This document shows positions 35,536-47,358 of a DNA stretch of 64,000 nucleotides, piece after piece. The stretch spans positions 309,001-373,000 of the forward strand of contig JAUIRK010001055.1 in the NCBI GenBank assembly GCA_030549495.1. The letters run 5' to 3'. The translations under genes were made by a program, and so were the position numbers. Each line of letters starts with the position of its first letter. The first letter of the stretch is position 1. The notes under the pieces are model-generated. The model saw only the letters and a program-made list of their open reading frames with translations. It was not told where the DNA came from and did not search any database. Origin of the DNA: Nectonema munidae. Lineage: Eukaryota > Nematomorpha > Nectonematoida > Nectonematidae.

Positions 35536-35960
35536 TTGGTTGCAAGCAACAAAATATTTTCATTAAAATCTTCCAGCAGTGAAGAAATTAATGATGAAGA
35601 TGATGGAATTTTATTGCCAAATATCAAGAAATTGATAAAAAAAAATCTGTGTCAAAACTTGCTAACAATAATTAGAGAATATTCACAATTCATTGATTTT
35701 GTCGGAAAAAGTCAACATAGAGACTTTTTCAATCGAAGATGCCTTTACTTGTTCAAGATTATTTCATTTAAGAGGAATGTAGCGTTAAAATTTATCTTGA
35801 AAATAGATTTAAATAAAATGAAATCAATAAAATCATGAATATGGAAAACTCTCAAATCTCTCGCAATACTTATCCCAAATTACAAAATTGTCAAGTTTAA
35901 ACTTTAGAAGTAGAAAGATCTTTTTCTAAACTGAAATGATCGAATTTTAAATCAGAAAAT
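35536..35960 (+). pseudogene. hAT transposase C-terminal relic
   Basis: The frame 35536-35838 has an acidic segment (SSSEEINDEDDGILLP) and no clear catalytic motif. After frame breaks, about 35899-35936 reads TLEVERSFSKLK, the VERxFSxLK heart of the hAT dimerisation domain. A stop follows at once. It is heavily decayed, and the hAT subgroup is uncertain. Confidence 0.5.
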
Positions 35961-36484
35961 GTCATATACGTTGTTGTATTACAAAGTCATGGATTCTTTG
36001 AAATAATTTTCAATACTTTCTTTAAAGTGTTCATAGTTGTTCAATTCAATGAAATTTTAAAAAGTCAATTAAGTCAATTTTTTCTCTGCGTAAAAGTCAA
36101 TTTTTCCAATTTTTTGCTTATATCGAAACAAGTTGCTTGCCTGGTCATATTCTCCTCTTTATTATGTTAGGATTAAACTGTCTATTATCAAATTCGGGAT
36201 ATAGCCTACTAATTCCCTACCCAACTACGGAAAATTAGTAACGTGTTGAAAGCTCTAGTTTGTTTAAAAAACAAGTTTATTCTAGGGTTTTGATGAACTT
36301 TATTTCAAGCGAAATTAACATGGCCAAGAACTACAGTGTTGAAAAAAGGCAGAACATCTAAAAGATTTTTAATATTTTATTTTTATTATCATTACTTTTA
36401 TACTCACTTAAAAATTACATGTACACTTATATGTATTATTGACGAATGTATGTTTATTACACTATGCCTATGCATGGTTTAAAG

Positions 36485-36600
36485 CAGCGTCTCTCAACCT
36501 TTTTACCATCGCAGAAGCCTTGGAATATATTGAATCCTTCAAGGACTCCTACGCAATTTTCTTATATTTTTATCACAGTAAAAGAAAAGGAATTAGATTA
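36485..36600 (+). repeat. hAT-type terminal sequence
   Basis: CAGCGTCTCTCAACCTTTTT closely resembles the CAGTGGTTCTCAACC ends common to hAT elements. The inner GCAGAAGCCTTGGAATA and CCTTCAAGGACTCCTACGC also look like subterminal hAT sequence. No partner end was located. Confidence 0.5.
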
Positions 36601-37744
36601 GAGACAAAAAAGGACTCTCAAAAAAACGAACTAAAAAAAAGCAATAAAAGTTGGCTTAAATTTAGTCATTCTAAAAATATATATGATAATTAATTAGAGG
36701 ATTAATCGGATAAATTTCAGTTATAACGAGTTTCAAAAGGATATACTCTAAGAGTGGTATTATGATGTGGGCACGCGCAATCCATTTTTCAGAGCCGTTT
36801 GTCAATTCATTTCCAAAAGGTTGAGGCAATATTTTGTGCTCATTTGTAAATGATTAATTAATTAGTCATTGGAAAAGAACACGAATGCAAGCAAATCTTG
36901 TCTGGAGACAACTTCTTCCTTTTTTTAATGAATATTCTTTTTTGGAGCAGTTCTTTGCTTTCACATTACATCACCTTTTTTTAACAAAATCATTTTCCTT
37001 TTTTTCAATATTTGAAAGCAAGAAATATCTGATGAATGACACAAGCATTGAAAATTTGCTCTCAAAGCAATATATGTTGACATTTTTGACTAATGCTAAA
37101 TCAGAAAACACTGTGGGAAAGAAGAGGGCGATTGATAATCTGTAAAGGCATAAATGTAAAATTATTTCTGGGCGAAAATTTAGTTTAACGAATACACAAG
37201 GCCTATTTCATCAATTACACTCGAACCTGTTAAAAGCGCCATCTTCAAAAGAGAGCCACTTGAACAAGAGGGTCATCTTTCGTAAGTGCCAATTGAATTT
37301 CCAAGAGTGTCACGTGTCTAGCAGAGCCAAGCCCAATCCACTTTTTGGAAGAAGAAGAAGAAGATTTATTTTGGATAAAGAAAAGTAAAGAAAACACATT
37401 CATAGGTAATATTTCCTGCAATAGGGTATATAAGGGCGTGAGGAATAACTACGTTGAGGAGATGAAAGGGATTCTGCGATCCATCGGGATGAAATATATA
37501 CGTATGTATAAAATATCTAGAGAAATAAAATAAGTGAATAAAAATAAAATCACACAGAAACAAAACATGAAGAAAACAATAAAAAAAGGAAAAAAGATGA
37601 AAAGACTAGTGTGTTACAATTTTGTAAAAGGACTTTTTCAGCGTATATATACCACTAAAGTCTAAAGTTTGTTGGTGTTGATTGATGAAGGTTGTGGTGA
37701 GTAATTTCGCGAAATGGAGTGTTATGCTCAAAGCGGAGAGAGTG
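36601..37744. other. noncoding stretch
   Basis: I see no real gene. The open frames are short and simple. AGAGAGCCACTTGAACAAGAGG near 37250 may be an older transposon terminus, but it has no partner. Confidence 0.45.
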
Positions 37745-38826
37745 TTGTGGACAATGCTGCTAATATGAGACGGGCTGTAAACTTATGAATATTGAAAATC
37801 TGATAAATGATAGTTCAGACACTTCTGATTCTGAAATAAAAATGATAATCAAGAACATCTTTTATATATGGATAAAATATATCATATGAGATGTGTGGAG
37901 CACACTCTGCAACTTGGAGTAGTCGATGGTCTTAAAAAATGGAAAAGTTTTCTAAATAAAGTGAGAGGTGTAGCTTCACATTTACGCGCTCCTCATTCTG
38001 ATGCCATTTTAAAAAGAAGATCTGGTAAGGTTATGGTGATAGACACTGCAACACGATGGGGGAGGACGTTTTTAATGTTAAAAAGACTTTCTGAGTTAAA
38101 ATCTTTTATTCAAGATTTGGCTTTGCATGAAGTTGAACTTGATAAGAATGAATGGGAACTAGTTCATTTAATTATTTCAATACTTGAGATTCCCCATCAA
38201 ACAACTTTGTCTTTTCAACGTCAATGTATTAAGGTGAAATATTTCTAAAGTGGAGGAAGACGATTTTTGATTTAGAAGCTATGGGTGAAAAAAGTCAAGA
38301 CTTTGTTTCAAGTTTCAATAAAAGGGAAGAAAAATTATTTGAAAACGACATTCTACTTGCTGCAATTTGGATTGACGCTCGTTCTCGTGTTCTTTTGAGT
38401 GATATTCAAAAAGAAAGAGCGAAAAAAGCACTACGAGAAATTAATACAAGATACCATGATCTATTGTGTTCCGAATCTTCTTTACTAAAAGAGAAGAATG
38501 CCAATTCAACTGTAGAGGTGAATAATTCTCAAAATGTTGAAGAAATTTCAGATTTTGAAAAATATCTTCAGAGTCTTGAAAAAAATACAACTTTTAAACA
38601 TATATCAAATGATCTTGAAGAAGCTTTTTTTGAAATAGAGAGATTGGGGCGTTTTGCAGACGCCAAAAATGTTAGGGATATAATTGAAAATGATCCATAT
38701 GTATCAAGGCCTGTTTGTAAAATTGTTAGTGCAATGCCTACTACACAAGTTTCGGTTGAAAGAGTGTTTTCTTATCTTAAATTAATTCTTAGTGAAGAAT
38801 TCTATAATTTTTCTCCGTATAAATAA
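37745..38826 (+). pseudogene. hAT transposase pseudogene (ZBED1/ZBED4-like)
   Basis: At about 37749 the sequence encodes VDNAANMRRAV, matching the T/VDNAANM block of the hAT DDE core, and then meets a stop. The frame at 37868-38248 begins with MRCVEHTLQLGVVDGLKKW, the C..H(T/I)LxL block of the insertion domain. It goes on to DTATRWGRTFLMLKRL, the conserved TRW motif. The frame at 38281-38826 ends in VSAMPTTQVSVERVFSYLKL, the C-terminal dimerisation domain, after an FEKYLQSLEK segment. Frame breaks near 37790 and 38250 and an early end after YLKL make it non-functional. The BED finger was not found. I could not find its termini. Confidence 0.85.
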
Positions 38827-39165
38827 ATTTTAATGCTTGATTTTTTTACCTCAATTATTTTTGACATGGTTTTTTACAAAAAAATACTAGGTCATGTCTT
38901 TTTGGTGTTTTTAATTTGCATTGTTTTTTACATATATCAAAATATTAATTGGTTTAGATTTCAAGCATTTTCATGTAATAGGCTATATTCACAAAATTAG
39001 TTACGAAATTGAAAATAAAACACCTAACTATTGAGTTTTAGGCTGAGACATTCCATACACCCACTAAAGCATATTTGAACAATTAGACTGATATAGGAAA
39101 AATACAATATTTCAGCAAAATAAAAAAAAGTTTTGGAAGCGTAAGCGTATAAGCTTTCATATTAA

Positions 39166-39290
39166 CCCATTTAAGCAAATCAGACGATATTTACAAAAAA
39201 CGCAGACGATTTATATTCAAAGTCATTGAAAAAAGCAGATGAAGATGAAATTACTTATGTTCCAAAATAGGAACATTGGCCGTAAATGGG
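39166..39290 (+). mobile_element. piggyBac MITE type A
   Basis: It starts CCCATTTAAGCAAATC (a small deletion against the family) and ends TTGGCCGTAAATGGG. The flanks are TTAA at 39162-39165 and 39291-39294. It contains GTTCCAAAATAGGAAC. Confidence 0.92.
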
Positions 39291-39294
39291 TTAA

Positions 39295-40284
39295 AAAGAA
39301 GCGGGAAGCGGAAGCTATAAAAAAATGGATAGCTTCCGTATCCCTGCATTTGAGTGATGCCCAGTGAAGTATAGTTAGAGAACATGTCAAGTGAAAATGA
39401 CGAGTATAACTGGACTGCTATTACTGTCAGATTGTTTTTAGTTTGGCAGTGAAACTTGACTGTGCTATGGGATAGAAGAATGTATACAGCAGCTATCAAG
39501 AATGTTTCCATGACTTTTGTCATTAAAAAAATGTAGGCTTTCCTATGTGCACCAAGGTAATGTAAGCAAGCTAGAAGCCAGAAAGTCTTGAAGGTGAAGT
39601 GAAAAGACGTGCAACATATAGTATTTGTAATAGACATTCAAGTAGGCCAATAAATAAGAGAAAAATACCAGTTTTTTCTAATATTTGCAACGTCATTTAA
39701 CACGATGCTTGTAACAAGGACTTGGCATGAGATGTTTGTGAATAGAGGATGCTTGAAATATTTGTTCCCAGCTAATATCTCTAATTTCTTAACTTTTCTC
39801 CATATACATATAAGATATCAAGGAAAAAATATGGAAAAGTAGTGTAGGATAAAATGAGAAGGAGTTTTAAAAATGTCGACTCTTTGAATATCAGGATGCC
39901 TATTTCATTTTGAATCGATTTCGTAAACTCTTGGCACAGACAGATTTCGTTCTATGAATGATTTATACGCAAAGTTAGGTGACTGATATACAAGGAAAAA
40001 GCGAAGCAAAGTATTTGCGTATATATGATTAGAAGTAAACACATATGATCTTCGCAAATTAATATATTTTAACACGAGCAGAGACTCAAGCACACTCTAA
40101 CATCCAACTCATCAAGTGCACGTTTTATTGCGATATCAATGGCCTGAACATATAATTGCCTTATGACAAAAAAAAATTTTTAATAAATTTTGACAAATCT
40201 TTGCATAGCTATCAGTTTGGGTTAAATAATCATTAATATTTATTAAAAAAGACAAATTAATTTTTAGTTTTCTTAAAAATCAGG
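39295..40284. other. noncoding stretch
   Basis: I see no convincing gene. The minus frame at 39251-39637 is partly read-through of the MITE and has no recognised domain. Confidence 0.45.
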
Positions 40285-40455
40285 TGGGGGTGGGGGTTGG
40301 TTGGATATCAAAGCACTTTCAGCCATAAGGCTATATGCTCACATTATGCTTAAGATGGTCACAGTTTTTGTGACTTTGTTTTTAAGGGTCGGGAGCTTTG
40401 GAGATCGAACCCGTGACCTTCAACTGTTAAAAACTCTTGAGAAGTTTAGTGGTGT
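40285..40455 (-). repeat. SINE-like sequence with tRNA B box near LINE 3' end
   Basis: On the minus strand there is GAAGGTCACGGGTTCGATCT, a B-box-like motif, followed by a body with GTGACCATCTTAAGC and a pyrimidine-rich CCCCCACCCCCACC end. It lies directly past the RNase H region of the minus-strand LINE, so it may be a SINE inserted there or a tail shared between a SINE and this LINE. Confidence 0.45.
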
Positions 40456-42389
40456 GATTGAAAAAAACTTTTCATAAAATGGTGAAGACTGAAACCGTTA
40501 GGTCCATAGATTGTTAACGATATTTTTACACTGTTTTTGAAGGAGGAATGCGGTATGCTAAATTGACACGCTTCTGAGGAGAGGGCAAGTTTAGTAGAAC
40601 TATCAACAAACTTATTTTCAAATATTCCAGAGAGCACCAATCTATTCTCAAATTGAAGTTTTCAATTAAATATCAACAAAGAAAAAAATTTTGAAGATCA
40701 AAGGACACATCTTGAGGACAAACTGCGTAGACATTCAATCAAAGATTTAGAGTCGGTAAAAATGTAGACAAGGCTTATTGATGAAAAATATTTAGCATGC
40801 TGGTAGAGATAATTCAAGCTATTAAATAGGCCAATACATTCCTCAATGTAAGAGGAAGACATAGCACCAACGTCACCAGAACGGCAATATGAGGGGTTCT
40901 TTTGACTAGGATAAAAAAGAGCAAAAGAATAGGCAGAAAAAATTGTTGTTTTTAAGTAAAAATTTCGAATTAAAAGAGATAGGATATGGTAGAGTTGATA
41001 AAATATCAAAAACTTTGGTATGAGGCAGATAATTCGTTAGTAATTTAGTACAAAAGTCTATACTAGGAAAGTGGGAGAAGTGAGAATGGAGGCTAAAGAA
41101 TGATTGATAAATGAAAATATTTCTCCTGATCTGAGAAAGTTTGGAGAATACAATGGTTCTTTCAAGTATTAAATCTATAGGGAGTATATTTGAGGAAAAA
41201 TAAATAAGTAATTCATAGGAGTGCAACGAGAATAGTTTAGAGCTTTTCTCCAAAAAGCATTAGAAAACACTTCAACTTTTTAAACATATTTAGAGTATTT
41301 GAAAATTACCGACCAAGAGTTGATACCATAGGTAAGAGTTGGTAGAAGTATGCTTGTAAAAATTGTTTTGAAAAATAAAAAGCAGTGCATAAAGTTTTTG
41401 AAGCGAAAGAACTTCAAATTGTTGAAAAGTTTTAAGAATTTGGAAAGTCTCATTTTAAAATGTTGACGCCAATTAAGTTTGTAATTAATACTTATAACGA
41501 GATATTTTAGACACTCCGAAGAATTCATATTTTCAAAAAGAGTTTGGACATGGTTTTGCAGATCTAGTAAAATTAATGAGACTAGATTTTTGTGAATCAA
41601 TTGAGACACCAAGAGAATAGCACAAGGAAAAAATTGATTCAAAAATTCGACTTAGTGTATTAGATTAGTACTCCGATCATTGCCAGCTATGCCAATCATG
41701 AAATCATGAGAATAACCTTGATAAAAACCATTTTAGGCGCCAGGAATGCCAAAGAGTGTGTTGATGAGGATAATGAAGAGAAGGTTAGAGAGACATCCCC
41801 CTTGTGGTGTGGAGCAGTGGAGTGGGAATAAAAATGGATTGGATTTAAAAGATACCACCCTATTTTCCAAATAAGATTTAATAGAGCGGATGAAATATTT
41901 AGGGAAGTTCATGTTTAGCATATTTTTAGGAATGCATGAGTGACAGGCCAAGTTAAAAGCTCCTTTAAAGTCCAAAAAGAAACAAGTTAAACATTCTTTC
42001 AGTTTAAAACAATCATAGGTTTAACAAGTGAAGCGATCAACAGCTTGGTCAGAGGAGCTAGTGTTTATATATACAAACTGAAAAGGGCTGATGCAGCAGG
42101 AGTCAGTTATATGATGCAGCATCCTTAAACAAACTATTTTCCCTAGAGCCTTACCAAGATATTGCAGAATCGGTCTCCAATTTGATATATCCGAGTTGCC
42201 AGTTGAATTTTTAGGGATGAGACAAACAACGCCTTTTTAAAGAGAATTAAGGAAGTATGATAAAGTAAGACATGCATTGATTGAATAAAGACAGTAGGAT
42301 ATTTGATATAACGGGTCGATGTCATTTAACATGTTTATATGAAATTAAATCATAGAAACATACAAACGTTAAAGTAGTTAACATCATAA

Positions 42390-42790
42390 ATAAAAACATT
42401 TATGTTAATCATGATATCCTACCCCCTATTTTCTTCAAGATTTCAAAGAACTCATCGGTACACATTTATAAAAAGCCGACACAAAAAGCACTTCAACAAA
42501 AACTTTATTTCTAACAGAATTATCAACGACTGGAACAGCCTTCCCGCGTATGTAGTGAACTCTCCTACTTTAAACACCTTCAAGCAATGCCTTGACCACT
42601 TCTGGAACGATAAGATGTATACTCCTTCCTAGCTTAGTAACTCTGAATAGCCTAGTTTTCTTATATTAATCTTTTTTCCACAATTGTCACTTATATTATT
42701 CTCGATCATTTTATGTTATTCTTTTCCTTACATTGATGCGATCATTACAGCCAGATTTGCCTTTCTATTCGCTTAATCAATTATGTTATG
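42390..42790 (+). pseudogene. second LINE fragment (CR1/Jockey-like RT C-terminus)
   Basis: The plus-strand frame 42402-42632 reads KKHFNKNFISNRIINDWNSL, then PAYVVNSPTLNTFKQCLDHFW. This is the typical C-terminal end of CR1/Jockey-type reverse transcriptases (FFSxRVVNxWNxLPxxVVxxxSxxxFKxxLDxxW). It is followed by about 150 bp that looks like a 3' untranslated tail. It is opposite in orientation to the LINE around it and interrupts its RT region. It is a 5'-truncated insertion. Confidence 0.8.
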
Positions 42791-43208
42791 TAAATCATAA
42801 CCGGAGGAGGATTTCACGTTAAGTTTTGAGAAAACATTTCTAAATTCAGAGAGAGTATTAGGAGGGGGAGTGAGAAAAGGTGAGATAGGAATAGCACCAC
42901 AATCATGGGGTGGAGGAAAGAGCGTTGGTATACAAGCGCTATGTTATTAACAATATCAACAATCTCGTTATTGGAAAGAGAAAAAGAGCTCATAGAAATG
43001 TAAGGATTGGAATTACCTCTGAGAATTTTTATTTTTTTCCAAATATTGTTTGAATTTAAATCCTAAAAACTATGCCATTTCGCCTTTTTCCCAAAAATTC
43101 ATTTTTCGTGTAGTAGTTTCTGATTTCTTTGTAATTTCCAAAATCTGACCTATTTGTGGTGCGTCTAAAGGTTTTGAGTGCCCGAAGGACGTTCTGTCTA
43201 AGTTTATG

Positions 43209-43335
43209 AATGAAAGGCATTAAAAATCGTTATTACAGTCAAATCTATAAGAGGAATATTCTGAAGTTTTGAATGACAGGCATCAAAAATCGTTATTACA
43301 GTCAAATCTATAAGAGGAATAGTCTAAATTCTATA
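43209..43335 (-). repeat. 63-bp in-frame tandem duplication inside the LINE
   Basis: The block with AAAAATCGTTATTACAGTCA and AATCTATAAGAGGAATA occurs twice, at 43209 and 43272, with a period of 63 bp (21 codons). The copies differ at only a few positions. Confidence 0.85.
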
Positions 43336-43449
43336 CCACCCTTTAACACTTCAATCAAACTCTGAACACACAATCAATTTTGATAGCGTTTTAAGTGACA
43401 CGCTGTAGGAGGTGCTTGTTTCAAGCCTTTCTTAAATAAATGAAGTATA

Positions 43450-43620
43450 GGTAAAGGTAAAGGTAAAGGTACCCCGGGGTGTTTTCATCGAGAAGGCACA
43501 ATTGCGCCGCTATGTGAATAATGATATGTGATACTATGAGGAAAGCCGGCTTGATGCGGAATCGAACCCAAGACCTTGAGTTATCGAACCCAGCTTCTAA
43601 CCAACCCTACTCACGTCCCC
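43450..43620 (-). repeat. tRNA-derived SINE, copy 2
   Basis: On the minus strand it has an A-box region GTAGGGTTGGTTAGAAGC, B box GGTTCGATTCC, then GCAATTGTGCC and GATGAAAACACCCCGGGG, and ends in three CCTTTA units. It is the best-preserved copy in the window and is inserted in the LINE. Confidence 0.88.
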
Positions 43621-44410
43621 TATATCTTTGTTGATTAAAGTAACGTTTTCTAAAATGAGTTGATTTACTGGGAGATGTTCATTTTAAATCAATAATTATT
43701 AGAAATTATCGGAAACAGTAGGTTCATATAGAATTTGCCATTTTCTCATTGGCTCATTACATAAGGTCAAATCAAAATTAGATGTACAAAATGCAACTAG
43801 ACCCAAGCTTGGAAAGATTGATTTTTTGCTCGTATCAATTAGCTGCAAATTAAGTAGTCTAACAGTTTTCTGTATAAAATATTTCTTCTATTATTTCTTT
43901 GTGATCCCCCAAAAAATGTCGCGCATTTGTGTCAGCAACAATAGCACTGGTAGAAGCAACTTTTTCAAACACTTCAGATAAAAATAGTCTATAAAACGTA
44001 AATCTAAGCGGTGAAAATACGCAGAAATAAAGTAGAGCAGAGAATTAAAGTAGCTTGCAACACACAAATTGTTACTAGATAGATGATTTACCCAAGATAA
44101 GCTAATAGAATTTGAATATAAAATAGTTGAGAGTAAATTATCAGAGTCAGAAGCGAGGAGAGTATCGTTTATAGGAATGCCGGAGATTTTGTTTTGCCAA
44201 GTGTGAGGTTCTTTCAAAAAAATGATTGGATAAAAATTTTTTTCCAAAAAAATCTGAAGATTATACCATGCTAATCCGGATTTGCGTAAATTGATGTGTA
44301 ATATGAAAAAGTTTATTTGTTGGAAATAAAATTACTTAGCATAATGAGATAAAAATGTGTAGAAGATTCAATGCTCTTCAGAAGGGTAGGGCATTTTTCA
44401 TATGTAATTG

Positions 44411-47358
44411 CAGTGTTGCCAGGCATATTTTATCAAAAATCCGTAAACTTGCTGCAAAAAATCCGTAGAAATCCGCAGACCCCAAATTTTTGGGTGGTCC
44501 GAGGCTCTTCATTTTTTAAAAAAAAATTCAGGTCATTTTTTTCATGTCTCTCAGTAATAGTATCCCAATACATAAAAATTTTTAAGTATGGTGTCTTTTT
44601 ACATATTTTGAATCACTAAAAACTATATTTTATTCTAAAATCAACATAAGAACAACAAACAAAATAAAAAATTGAATTAAACTATAGAAAAATGAAAACA
44701 CAATATTTATAAAAAAAAAAGTAACATAAGAAAAAAATGATGAAAAAACACAATAAATTGCACTGCCTTGATTGCCTCCAATATTGCATCACTTAGGAGT
44801 AACACTTATAGAATTGATTACACTTTCTGGAGGCTCATATTTATAACAAGGTTCTCCTGGATCATTGGTTTTGATGTGTAATAGGGCTGAGATGGTATCT
44901 AAATCAAGATGGTTCCTTTTATCAGTTTTTATATTGTCATGTGTAATGGAAAAAACATAAGATATAGCAAATAAAAACGATATTTGAAGTAATTCCATAC
45001 GTAAAGAGGCGTTCGCAATCGGCATTTGAATGTGGTAATACTAATAATGCCATCATCAGTCTGCATAAAAGTGGAAACCTGAATTTTTCATCTTAAGTTT
45101 GCACTTTCGCAAGCTTTCCCCAAAAAAGATCAACCTCAAAATTCTCAAAGCGATCAGAAAATTTGAAAAATTGATAATCTAAAAACTCATCAGTCAGTTT
45201 ATCTATTTCATCAGTTTTTACGATATGAGGAAATCTTCCAACTAAAGCATTTACTTAAAAAAAGAAGAGAAAACAAAAAGTATGCAAAAAATTTGAGTAT
45301 GGTTTGAAGACTTTCAAACTCACCTGAAGAAGTGGTGAATTTTTTTGATCGTTGAAAGGAAGTTTAAGTTTGAGTCTTTCAACCGCTCTCACATAATATT
45401 CTCTAAGATTACTTAAAAAAAATTTATATAGAAAACACGAAAAAAACAGTTGAAAGAAATTATACTTCATGAATTTATTCAATTCGTTCGAACTAAGATC
45501 CCCCTCATTTTCTCTCAAAAAAACGCGAGTTTTGCTTCCAATGAAAACTGCCTCATTGGCAATTGCTCTTTCAACTCAGTGGAGACTTGAGTTGGATTTG
45601 ATTTAGAATAAATTTCTTCGGGAGTAATAAATCTTGCTAATAAAGATTTGAGTGTGACTTCCATTTCGAAGAAAAGAGTATGAATGTAGGGTTTTGACGA
45701 CTTGTAATAATTGTAAAATCAATTAAAATATTAACATTAAAACATTTATAATCAAATTTTTACCTGAAACAAGACATTGAACAGATTGAAAATTGGTAGG
45801 ACTGCTTTAAGGAACATATAGTATGCCTTGTTCATGGGATTTTGCAGGTTTTTTATAATTGATTGAATTTTTTTATTGCCTTCTTGCTCATCATGAGAGT
45901 AAAAAAAGAAAGTAATGCTGGCCACTGATAAACTATTCTTTCTGAACACATTTCCAGAGACAGACATCTGATTTGCGTAGGTTTTAGTAGAAGTAGAGTA
46001 TGAGGCTCAACTTCTACAAATTGCTGGAACTCTTCATACTGAGCTAAAAAACAGGTTTCAAATGAAAAAACCAGAAAAAATTATGAAAATTTGCACTCAC
46101 CAATTCGTTTTCCGCTACAATGAAAAGAGTAGTAAATATCCCCAAGCAAAACCTCAAGATGATTTGGCAGGGCTTTGGGTTTGGATGCATAGCAAGCACA
46201 AAGATGAGCTATATGGCAAACACAATGCATAACAAACAAAGATGGTGGCATTTTTCTCAGACGAGAAACAACAGGATTTTCGTTTCCTAGCATGACAGGA
46301 GCTCCATCAGAGTTCCAACCTATCAGCATGTTATAATCCAACCCATCAGCCTTTAATTTTTGATCCATTATCCGGTACAACTCTTCACCGGTGGCGTTTG
46401 GGCATGGTAATAAGGCATAAAACTTTACTTTAACTGAACATGTAGAATGATCATATACTCTAGACAAAATAGCTGCATGTTTACGGTCACCCCTGCCTGT
46501 GCTCTCATCCATCATGAGACTGAAAAAGTTATTTTTTCATAGAGGATATGGTTTGTTTTTCAATATATGGTGCAATTGCTGATTTCACAATATAGGTTGT
46601 TTTTGTTCTTTTACATCTAAAACTTTTGGCGATGAATGAGTCTGGACAGAGTCTTGGCAATAACTCGGTAAAATAGCCAGTTGCAAAATTTAACTTCTGA
46701 TTTTTTCATGGGATTATCTTTTTCTTTTTTTTCATAAAAAGATTGAAAGCTTTTTTTTCTGTATTTTCCACATTTTTTGCATTTTTCATGTGGAGACGGA
46801 GAACTGTTTTGGCATGCTTTTCGAAATCTTTAAATCTACCACTTACAACCAACAATTTCTTAAAACATAGAATACAAAATGCTGAGTCTTCCAAACCACC
46901 TTTTTTGAGCCAATCTAATTTCTTTTCCCACTCTTTTTTGTAAGTTTGATCATATTTTCTCGTTTTAAGTTTTTTTTAGGAGAAAAAACTTCAGAAACAT
47001 AATTATCTGAATCAGACATAGTCTTGAAATTGAAATAAAACCAATTTAAATTGAAATTTATTTGTGTAATTTAATATAAAAAATATATTTTATTTAAAAA
47101 TTTGCGCTCATATTTCAGTTTTTAAAACCAAGAAAAATAAAATGGAGAAAAAAAAATTGTTATGATTTTATTAAAAGCCAAAAAAAATTTTTGATGACCC
47201 GAAAAATCCGTAGAAAATCCGTAGAAAAAAAAAGTAGAAAATATTAATGTAGTAGAAAAATCTGGAAGAGTCAAAAATCCGCCCGGAAATATCCGTAGGA
47301 CTATTTCAGCCTCAAAAATCCGTAAAATACGGATAAATCCGTAGATCTTGCAACACTG
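44411..47358 (-). mobile_element. hAT element (ZNF862-like) inserted in the LINE
   Basis: The left end is CAGTGTTGCCAG, and the right end read inward is CAGTGTTGCAAG. Just inside both ends are several ATCCGTAGAAA/ATCCGTAAA repeats. The flanking 8-bp target duplication is imperfect (6 of 8 if the boundary is set one base inward, GTAATTGC against GCAATTGG). The element encloses a broken transposase gene and splits the LINE ORF1. Confidence 0.78.
44789..47019 (-). pseudogene. hAT transposase pseudogene (ZNF862/KRBA2-like)
   Basis: The start MSDSDNYVSEVFSPKK (from 47019) is followed by a frame break. Next comes a zinc finger with CILC and later H residues (EDSAFCILCFKKLL, RFKDFEKHAK; 46706-46894). 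At 46081-46515 MMDESTGRGDRKHAAILSRV, then IGWNSDGAPVMLGNENPVVS and VMHCVCHIAHLCACYASK form the first two catalytic Asp blocks and the insertion-domain C/H motif. Pieces at 45752-45967 (NPMNKAYYMFLKAVLPIFN) and 44789-45025 (NHLDLDTISALLHIKTND) give the rest of the RNase H-like fold and the C-terminus. At least four frame breaks or stops make it non-functional. The similarity to vertebrate ZNF862-type genes reflects their shared hAT origin. Confidence 0.83.

Noticed and set aside
39251-39637. Minus-strand frame of 128 codons
   Set aside because: It reads through the end of a MITE, and the rest has no recognisable domain or splice context.
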